DNA of 8,360 nucleotides from Candidatus Paenalcaligenes intestinipullorum (GTDB lineage Bacteria > Pseudomonadota > Gammaproteobacteria > Burkholderiales > Burkholderiaceae_B): NCBI GenBank assembly GCA_019120675.1, contig DWUQ01000032.1:1-8360 (forward strand). Reading direction: 5' to 3'. A program made the position numbers and the translations under genes. The notes under the pieces were generated by a model, which saw nothing but the letters and a program-made list of their open reading frames with translations, ran no database searches and was not told where the DNA came from. How positions within the stretch are numbered: position 1 is the first letter of the stretch; the number at the start of each line of letters is the position of its first letter. Shown piece by piece: positions 1 to 5,317 of the stretch.

Positions 1-32
1 AGAGCAATCAGTGCAGGAAGAAATCTTTGCAT
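1..32 (-). CDS. hflC: HflC, N-terminal fragment (FtsH regulator subunit), cut by window edge
   Basis: Only the first ten complete codons are present, reading MQRFLPALIA from an ATG at 30-32; the rest lies beyond base 1. The identification rests mainly on position: hflC follows hflK in proteobacteria, and the hydrophobic beginning fits the single N-terminal membrane anchor of HflC. A strong Shine-Dalgarno sequence precedes the ATG at 5-nt spacing, and the gene starts 9 nt after the hflK stop, so the two are almost certainly co-transcribed. In the family, HflC and HflK form a large membrane SPFH-domain cage around the protease FtsH. The sequence is too short to confirm the family alone. Confidence 0.8.
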   Translation of the reverse strand, partial: MQRFLPALIA

Positions 33-37
33 CACTA

Positions 38-44
38 CCTCCTA
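38..44 (-). promoter_or_regulatory. Shine-Dalgarno of hflC overlapping the hflK stop codon
   Basis: On the minus strand the sequence reads TAGGAGG, then TAGTG, then the hflC ATG. The TAG is the hflK stop codon (42-44), and GGAGG (38-42) is a near-perfect ribosome binding site 5 nt from the start. A ribosome finishing hflK therefore sits on the hflC initiation region, which suggests coupled synthesis of the two partner proteins. Confidence 0.8.
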
Positions 45-1361
45 GCGTGAGTATGGGGAATAAAGGTCAAACGGTACGGAACCATTTGATCCGCTGCGAC
101 TAGGGGCAGGACTGGAAGACGATGCAGACGAAGAAGAGGTATTGGCTTGTGCCGCACCCATCGCTGCAGGAGCGTTCGCTTCACTGCCACTCGCAGTTTC
201 GCTAGGCTGCTTGGCAATTTGTTGCGTGATTTTATCTAAGGGCAAATAGAACATATTGCTGCCGCTTGGCACATCAATTAAGACTTTTGAGGTGCTTTGC
301 AGGATTTCTTGCATGGTAGTTAAGTAGAGACGATCACGCATGACGTCTGGCGCTTTGCGGTATTCGCTCAGGACGCTGTCAAAGCGTGCGGTATCCCCCG
401 TAGCGTCCCCAACGGTTTTGGCACGATAGGCCTCAGCGTCCTCCATCATACGGGCGACTTGACCTTGGGCTTCGGGCAGCACGCGGTTGGCGTAAGCATT
501 ACCTTCGTTAACTAAACGCTCACGGTCTTGACCTGCTTTGATGGCATCATCAAAGGCGGCTTGAACCTGCTCAGGCGGTTGGACGTTTTGAATGGCGACG
601 GTACTGATTTCAATGCCCGTGTGATAACGCTCAACGATACTTTGTGCTAAGCGTAGAACCTCTTGGGCGACTTCGGTACGACCTGAATACAAAACAAAAT
701 CCATAGGCTTGCGGCCAACCACTTCGCGCATGGCGGTTTCAGCCGCTTGACGCACCGCTTCGTCAGGATCATTGACGTTAAATAAGTAATCGGGTGCGCC
801 ATCGGGTTTGAGGCGGTACTGCACCACAAATTGCACATCAACAATGCTTTCGTCCGCCGTAAGCATCAGTGACTCGTTGGAGACTTTGTTTTGGGAGCTG
901 GTACGATAGCCCACTTCAAAAGTGCGTAACTGTGCGACATTGACCAGCTGACTGCGCTCGATAGGCTTTGGCCAATGCCACTGCAAGCCTGGACCCAAGG
1001 TGCGGGTGTACTCACCAAAGCGAGTGACCACACCGACTTGACCCTCTTCGACAATTACAAAACCACTGGCTGCCCAAAGGCCTACCACGGCAATAGCTAA
1101 ACCGGCGGCTATTTTCTTTGAGCCACGTGGAAAGTTTGGCATGGTCGGCCCCCCGCCTTGTGGTGGACGATTACCGCCGCCATTTTTTTTGTTTTTCCGG
1201 CCAATGACCGAACCAAGTCGATTATTGAAATCGCGCCATACTTCATCCAAATCAGGCGGACCATCGGGCTTAGATTCAGGACGACGAGGAGGTTGTTGTT
1301 GACCATCCTTGTCGCCACTGCGTCCCCAACCGGGGTCATTAAGGTTATAAATTCTTGACAT
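42..1361 (-). CDS. hflK: HflK, SPFH-domain membrane regulator of FtsH protease
   Basis: HflK pairs with HflC to form a membrane complex that encloses FtsH and restrains its access to membrane substrates. The chosen start is the ATG at 1359-1361, giving 439 residues beginning MSRIYNLNDPGWG. The open frame extends 16 codons upstream to a GTG, but the MSxxxNLNDPGWG beginning is typical of Burkholderiales HflK. Visible parts are: a hydrophilic Gly/Pro-rich N-terminal region with GPPDLDEVWRDF (about 34-45), one membrane segment (about 84-103), and the SPFH/band-7 domain beginning EEGQVGVVTRFGEYTRTLGPG with WHWPKPIE near 128-135. A Ser/Ala-rich low-complexity tail (about 385-428) ends in VPFDLYSPYSR. 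The first 17 nt overlap hflX, and no Shine-Dalgarno sequence is evident, so translation is probably coupled to hflX. An A8 run encodes part of the basic linker at residues 55-59. Confidence 0.95.
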   Translation of the reverse strand: MSRIYNLNDPGWGRSGDKDGQQQPPRRPESKPDGPPDLDEVWRDFNNRLGSVIGRKNKKNGGGNRPPQGGGPTMPNFPRGSKKIAAGLAIAVVGLWAASGFVIVEEGQVGVVTRFGEYTRTLGPGLQWHWPKPIERSQLVNVAQLRTFEVGYRTSSQNKVSNESLMLTADESIVDVQFVVQYRLKPDGAPDYLFNVNDPDEAVRQAAETAMREVVGRKPMDFVLYSGRTEVAQEVLRLAQSIVERYHTGIEISTVAIQNVQPPEQVQAAFDDAIKAGQDRERLVNEGNAYANRVLPEAQGQVARMMEDAEAYRAKTVGDATGDTARFDSVLSEYRKAPDVMRDRLYLTTMQEILQSTSKVLIDVPSGSNMFYLPLDKITQQIAKQPSETASGSEANAPAAMGAAQANTSSSSASSSSPAPSRSGSNGSVPFDLYSPYSR

Positions 1362-2442
1362 GAAAGGCAGTATTTTGTTGGGTTTGACCAATCTCGACAA
1401 TGGCATCACGTAATAAGTCGAGCCCGTTACGTGTTAACGCACTAACAAAGACTCGCGCAATGTTACCATGCTCATCGCGTTCGATTCTAGGTTCAAACTC
1501 GGTTTCATCGATTTTGTTATAGACCAGCACACGGGGGATTTCCGCTGCACCGATATCTTCAAGCACCTTGTGCACCTCATGCACTTGTTCATCTCGCTGT
1601 GAACTCGACGCATCAACGACATGCAGCAACAGTTGAGCATGAATGGTTTCTTCTAGTGTAGCCCGAAATGCGGCAATGAGCGTGGGCGGAAGATCACGAA
1701 TAAAGCCTACGGTGTCAGACATGACAACTTGGCCAGCCCCTTCAATCCATACACGACGCGTAGTGGTGTCGAGCGTCGCAAACAATTGATCGGCCGCATA
1801 GGCTTTTGATTGGGTTAAAGCATTAAACAACGTGGACTTCCCAGCATTCGTGTAGCCCACCAACGACACACTGAAGGCTGAATTACGTAAGCGAGCGCGT
1901 CGTTGAGTGGTGCGCTGACGTTGCAGTTTGTCTAAGCGTTCGCGTAATTTTCGAACCTTGTCGCCAATCATGCGTCGATCCAGCTCTAACTGGGACTCAC
2001 CAGGCCCGCGCACCCCTATACCACCTTGCTGGCGTTCTAAGTGCGTCCACATACGCGTTAATCGCGTCGATAAATGCTGAAGTTGGGCCAACTCAACTTG
2101 TAGCTTACCTTCGTGGCTTTGAGCGCGTAAGGCAAAAATATCGAGAATAAGGATCACCCGATCCACGACACGGCGTTGGAAACTACGTTCGAGATTTCGT
2201 TGTTGGGCTGGGCTTAATGGCTGATCAAAAAGTATGATTTCGGCTTGGTGCTCGTCGGCACGAAGCACGGCTTCCTCGAGTTTGCCACTACCGATAAAAT
2301 GGGCCGCATCAGGACGACTACGCTTTGCTACCACCACATCGACAATCTGTGCGCCGGCCCCTTGGGCAAGCATTAAAAATTCTTCAGCATGCGCGGCATA
2401 ATCCAGCTCACCCATATCAACACTAATGACAAGGGCTTTCAT
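1345..2442 (-). CDS. hflX: HflX, ribosome-associated GTPase
   Basis: HflX is an Obg-superfamily GTPase that binds the 50S/70S ribosome and splits stalled or stressed ribosomes. The 365-residue protein has the family layout. The N-terminal HflX domain contains FIGSGK (49-54), the FDQPLSPAQQRNLE segment (72-85), VVDRVILILDIFA and QSHEGKLQVELAQL. A glycine-rich segment GGIGVRGPGESQLELDRR spans 140-157, then a basic coiled-coil linker. The G domain follows with G1 GYTNAGKST (196-204), G2 around TLDTT (223-227), G3 DTVGF (243-247), G4 NKID (309-312) and G5 SAL (334-336). The common family form of the glycine-rich segment is GPGETQLE; here Thr is Ser, a mild change. The ATG start agrees with the family's MKALVISVD beginning. 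Its Shine-Dalgarno sequence is weak (GAG 9 nt upstream), and a hairpin lies just upstream. Confidence 0.97.
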   Translation of the reverse strand: MKALVISVDMGELDYAAHAEEFLMLAQGAGAQIVDVVVAKRSRPDAAHFIGSGKLEEAVLRADEHQAEIILFDQPLSPAQQRNLERSFQRRVVDRVILILDIFALRAQSHEGKLQVELAQLQHLSTRLTRMWTHLERQQGGIGVRGPGESQLELDRRMIGDKVRKLRERLDKLQRQRTTQRRARLRNSAFSVSLVGYTNAGKSTLFNALTQSKAYAADQLFATLDTTTRRVWIEGAGQVVMSDTVGFIRDLPPTLIAAFRATLEETIHAQLLLHVVDASSSQRDEQVHEVHKVLEDIGAAEIPRVLVYNKIDETEFEPRIERDEHGNIARVFVSALTRNGLDLLRDAIVEIGQTQQNTAFHVKNL

Positions 2443-2454
2443 CGGCGAGGACTC

Positions 2455-2494
2455 AAAGAAATACCCGCTGGTGCGAGAAGATGACCAGCGGGTA
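2455..2494 (-). terminator. Probable intrinsic terminator or attenuator between hfq and hflX
   Basis: On the minus strand, TACCCGCTGGT (2484-2494) and ACCAGCGGGTA (2462-2472) form a perfect 11-bp stem with an 11-nt loop. TTTCTTT (2461-2455) follows directly. GC-rich stem plus U-rich tail matches a rho-independent terminator acting in the direction of hfq transcription. It starts 20 nt after the hfq stop and ends 12 nt before the hflX ATG. The tract is interrupted by one C, so partial read-through into hflX is likely. In the other direction no T-run follows, so it would not work as a plus-strand terminator. Confidence 0.7.
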
Positions 2495-2514
2495 ATAAAT
2501 GGAAAAAATAGAGC

Positions 2515-2751
2515 TTATTCAGCGTTATCATCCGATTTTAAAGACACAGGTCGTGCCGGTACTACAGTGGAAATCGCGTGCTTGTACACCATTTGGGTAA
2601 CGGTATTACGTAGCAACACGACGTATTGATCGAAGGACTCGACCTGGCCCTGTAGTTTGATGCCATTTACCAAGTAAATGGATACAGGAATGTGTTCTTT
2701 ACGCAGGGCGTTTAGAAATGGGTCTTGTAATATTTGCCCTTTATTGCTCAT
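2515..2751 (-). CDS. hfq: Hfq, RNA chaperone
   Basis: Hfq forms a hexameric Sm-like ring that promotes pairing of small RNAs with mRNAs. The start is the ATG at 2749-2751, giving 78 residues. The frame is open upstream, but MSNKGQILQDPFLNALRKEH is the family N-terminus, and GGAG (2760-2763) lies 8 nt before it. The Sm1 core with VSIYLVNGIKLQGQ (23-36) and FDQY (40-43) and the Sm2 motif YKHAISTVVP (56-65) are intact. This includes proximal-face residues Q42, Y43, K57 and H58. The lateral rim reads RKEH (17-20) where E. coli has RRER. The C-terminal tail is short (about 13 residues after VVP, against much longer in E. coli) and ends in the acidic SDDNAE. Its length matches what I recall for Bordetella relatives. 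It has its own upstream gap and a terminator-like hairpin downstream. Confidence 0.98.
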   Translation of the reverse strand: MSNKGQILQDPFLNALRKEHIPVSIYLVNGIKLQGQVESFDQYVVLLRNTVTQMVYKHAISTVVPARPVSLKSDDNAE

Positions 2752-2797
2752 TGGCGAAGCTCCAGTTATGTTGTTGTCAGTGTAAACCATTCGCAGT

Positions 2798-2826
2798 CTT
2801 ATACTGTACAAGGTTTTGCATAAATG
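2798..2826 (-). promoter_or_regulatory. Possible sigma-70-type promoter upstream of hfq
   Basis: Within the 104-base hisC-hfq gap, the minus strand carries TATAAG (2798-2803) as a good -10 candidate. A poor -35 candidate, CATTTA (2821-2826), lies 17 nt upstream. Transcription would begin near 2791, leaving a leader of about 40 nt before the hfq ATG. E. coli hfq is known to have its own promoters, which makes an internal promoter plausible here. The weak -35 keeps this tentative. A 10-bp near-palindrome (2818-2827) overlaps the -35 position. Confidence 0.3.
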
Positions 2827-2855
2827 CGCACCCTTGCACAGTGAGAAAGCAGGGT

Positions 2856-3932
2856 CTATGGATTTAAAAGTGCAGTTAAAGCTTGAATTAGCTGATCACA
2901 TTGCTCAGGGGTACCGACCGTAATGCGCAGGTAATCCTGTATACGTGGCTGCGAAAAATGTCGAATGAGTATATTTTGCGCGCGTAACGCTTGCTGCAGC
3001 TGGGCCGCATCGTGTTCGGGATGTGTGGCAAACACAAAATTTGTGCTAGAAGGTAAAACCTTAAAGCCCAAGCGGCTCAACGCTTCAGTAAGCCGAATAC
3101 GCGATTCAAGAATTTTTTGTATGCATTCGTGCAAGTAGGCTTGATCTTGAATCGCTGCGGTCGCACCCGCTAAGGCAAGACGATCAAGCGGGTAGGAGTT
3201 AAAGCTGTCTTTGATGCGCTCCAGCCCCTGGATAAGCTCGGGCTGTGCCAAAGCAAAGCCCACTCGTAAACCAGCTAACGCATACGACTTAGAAACTGTT
3301 TGCACTACCACCAAATTAGGATGCTCTGCGACTAAGCAAGACGCACTTTTCCCACCAAAGTCAATGTACGCCTCATCCACTACGACCACGGTATCAGGAT
3401 TAGCACGTAAGATTTGCTGAATTTGATCGAGCTCTAGAAGCAAGCTTGTCGGCGCATTTGGATTAGCAAAAATAATACCTGCTGGGGGCTGCTCCCGTGT
3501 TTGGGTGTAGTCCGCAACGCGTAGGGTAAAATCCTCATCCAGCGGCACCACTTCGGCGGGGACTTGATAGTACTGGCAATAGGTGTAATAAAAACTATAG
3601 CTAATATCAGGTAGCAGTAGCGGACGACCACCACGCAAAAACAACCCACTAAAAATATGCGCTAACACCTCGTCAGAGCCATTGCCGACAAACACATGCT
3701 CGGGACTTAATTGATGCAGCTCAGCGATGGCTTGGCGTAGGGCTAAGGCATCATAACTTGGGTATAGCCGCAACCGTTCGTCCGCTGCATCACGTATGGC
3801 GGCCAAAGCTTTGGGCGACGGCCCATAAGGATTTTCGTTGGTATTAAGTTTAATGAGCTGGTCGGCATTAAGCTGCTCGCCCGGCACATACGGTCGTAAT
3901 TGACGTACCTGATCACTCCAAAACTGACTCAC
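2856..3932 (-). CDS. hisC: Histidinol-phosphate aminotransferase (PLP-dependent, fold type I)
   Basis: HisC transfers an amino group from glutamate to imidazole-acetol phosphate, giving L-histidinol phosphate in histidine synthesis. The 358-residue protein has family landmarks: LNTNENPYGPS (29-39), Y57 in LYPSY, GNGSDEVL (83-90), the NPNAPT motif (157-162), DEAY (186-189), the PLP Schiff-base lysine K215 in VSKSYALAGLRVG with R223, and a C-terminal R336 in YLRITVG. The start is GTG (3930-3932), overlapping the der stop as GTGA. AGGA lies 6 nt upstream, and homologues begin similarly with xxxFWSxxV. It lies outside any histidine operon, among translation and envelope genes. Many relatives have more than one HisC, so it may be a second copy (HisC2 type) that also acts on aromatic amino acids; that is inference. 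Its A7-rich start region could allow frameshifting from der. Confidence 0.93.
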   Translation of the reverse strand: MSQFWSDQVRQLRPYVPGEQLNADQLIKLNTNENPYGPSPKALAAIRDAADERLRLYPSYDALALRQAIAELHQLSPEHVFVGNGSDEVLAHIFSGLFLRGGRPLLLPDISYSFYYTYCQYYQVPAEVVPLDEDFTLRVADYTQTREQPPAGIIFANPNAPTSLLLELDQIQQILRANPDTVVVVDEAYIDFGGKSASCLVAEHPNLVVVQTVSKSYALAGLRVGFALAQPELIQGLERIKDSFNSYPLDRLALAGATAAIQDQAYLHECIQKILESRIRLTEALSRLGFKVLPSSTNFVFATHPEHDAAQLQQALRAQNILIRHFSQPRIQDYLRITVGTPEQCDQLIQALTALLNP

Positions 3933-5317
3933 TTTTTTTCCTGCGCGTAAGGGTTACGAGAGGTTTTCATCTCGATACGTAGGGGCGTTCCGATCAAATC
4001 AAAGGCTTCGCGGAAACGGCTTTCCAAGTAACGTCGGTAAGAATCCGATACGGCCTCTAGCTGGTTACCATGGATGATTATTAGGGGCGGATTTTGGCCG
4101 CCTTGGTGGGCATAGCGCAGTTTGGGACGGAAAATCCCTTTGCGAGGTGGCTGCTGTTGCTCGACCGCGGCATGCAACACTCGTGTCAGCTTGGGTGTCG
4201 ACAAACGGCTAAACGCGGCCGCGTGCGCTTGACGAACAGAGCGTAAAGTGGGAGCAATACCCTGCCCTTTTAAAGCCGAAATCGTATGCAACTTGGCAAA
4301 ATTAAGGAAATGCAATTTACGCTCGAAGTCACGCTGCACCCACTCGCGACGATAGCTGTCGATCGCGTCCCATTTATTGATGGCGACGACCAAAGCACGC
4401 CCAGTTTCGACCACAAAGCCGGCAATGCTGGCGTCTTGATCAGAAATATCGCTGTCTGCATCCAGCATTAAGAGCACCACATTGCATGCTTCGATTGCTT
4501 GCAAGGTCTTGATGACGGAAAACTTTTCGATGGTCTCAAAGACTTTGCCACGTCGACGTAAGCCTGCGGTATCGATGAGGGTATAAGGCACGCCATCGCG
4601 CTCAAACTCGATTTCAATCGCATCACGTGTGGTACCTGGCTGATCGTAAGCAATGACCCGCTCTTCCCCCACTAAGCTATTAATGAAGGTGGACTTACCC
4701 ACATTGGGACGCCCTACGATAGCAAGCTTAATGCGGTGTGTACGCGCTTCTGACGCGGAGTCATCCTCCGGATCGAACTCTGGCTCGTCTAATGGCTCGG
4801 GCTCCGGCTCAGGCAAGTGAGATAAGGCGAGCTCCACCATATCGACAACCCCATCACCATGTGCAGCTGAGATTAAATGCGGCTCGCCTAAACCAAGCTC
4901 ATAAAAATCAACATCCACACTGCCAGGATTACGGCCTTCGGCTTTATTGACCGCTAACACGACGGGCTGACCGCCGCGCCGCAGTAAGTCAGCAATGTCA
5001 AAATCCAAACGGTTGAGCCCTTCGCGACCATCCACGAGAAACACAATGACATCGGCTTCGGCGATCGCTTGCTGGGTTTGGCGAGCCATTTCCAGCAACA
5101 TACCCTCTTTGGCGACAGGTTCAAAACCACCGGTGTCCACAACGAGGTACGGACGGGAACCAACGCGCCCTTCTCCGTAATGACGGTCCCGAGTTAAACC
5201 AGGAAAATTGGCAACCAAAGCCTGTCGTGAACGGGTTAAGCGATTAAAAAGAGTCGATTTACCCACATTAGCGCGCCCAACAAGCGCAACTACGGGTTTA
5301 AAAACTGTGTGCGTCAA
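3929..5317 (-). CDS. der: Der (EngA), double-domain ribosome assembly GTPase
   Basis: Der is an essential GTPase for maturation of the 50S subunit. The 462-residue protein has two G domains in tandem and a C-terminal KH-like domain. The first G domain has G1 GRANVGKST (14-22), G2 T42 in GLTRDRHYG, G3 DTGG (61-64) and G4 NKAE (124-127). An acidic Pro/Glu-rich linker (about 169-190) follows. The second begins HRIKLAIVGRPNVGKST (194-210), with PGTTRDAIEIEFERDG, DTAGLRRRGK and NKWD. The KH-like end includes QQPPRKGIFRPKLRYAHQGGQNPPLIIIHGN. The start is TTG (5315-5317), overlapping the bamB stop as TTGA. The frame is closed by a stop 8 codons upstream, and no ATG or GTG lies between that stop and the G1 motif. 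The first P-loop has Ala where Pro is usual. The gene ends on an A7 run. Confidence 0.97.
   Translation of the reverse strand: MTHTVFKPVVALVGRANVGKSTLFNRLTRSRQALVANFPGLTRDRHYGEGRVGSRPYLVVDTGGFEPVAKEGMLLEMARQTQQAIAEADVIVFLVDGREGLNRLDFDIADLLRRGGQPVVLAVNKAEGRNPGSVDVDFYELGLGEPHLISAAHGDGVVDMVELALSHLPEPEPEPLDEPEFDPEDDSASEARTHRIKLAIVGRPNVGKSTFINSLVGEERVIAYDQPGTTRDAIEIEFERDGVPYTLIDTAGLRRRGKVFETIEKFSVIKTLQAIEACNVVLLMLDADSDISDQDASIAGFVVETGRALVVAINKWDAIDSYRREWVQRDFERKLHFLNFAKLHTISALKGQGIAPTLRSVRQAHAAAFSRLSTPKLTRVLHAAVEQQQPPRKGIFRPKLRYAHQGGQNPPLIIIHGNQLEAVSDSYRRYLESRFREAFDLIGTPLRIEMKTSRNPYAQEKK
3939..3942 (-). promoter_or_regulatory. Shine-Dalgarno supporting the GTG start of hisC
   Basis: AGGA, within the last codons of der, stands 6 nt before the hisC GTG and is separated from it only by A residues. 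A-rich spacers favour initiation. This site decides the start, because no ATG is present nearby in the hisC frame. Confidence 0.65.

Noticed and set aside
1158..1358. Plus-strand open frame of 66 codons opposite hflK.
   Set aside because: It is antisense to a well-supported gene, has no recognisable protein motif and no evident ribosome binding site.
1362..1409. Longer HflK starting at GTG 1409 (MMPLSRLVKPNK).
   Set aside because: The added residues lie inside hflX, have no ribosome binding site, and precede the family-like MSRIYNLNDPGWG start.
2752..2811. Upstream extension of hfq to a 98-residue protein starting MYSIRLRMVYT.
   Set aside because: The extra 20 residues have no counterpart in Hfq, whose N-terminus matches MSNKGQ; a good GGAG lies 8 nt before the inner ATG, and the extension covers the likely promoter.
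2830..2855. Dyad after hisC as an intrinsic terminator.
   Set aside because: The stem is short with a bulge and is followed by GCGCATTTATGC, not a T-run; kept only as an observation.
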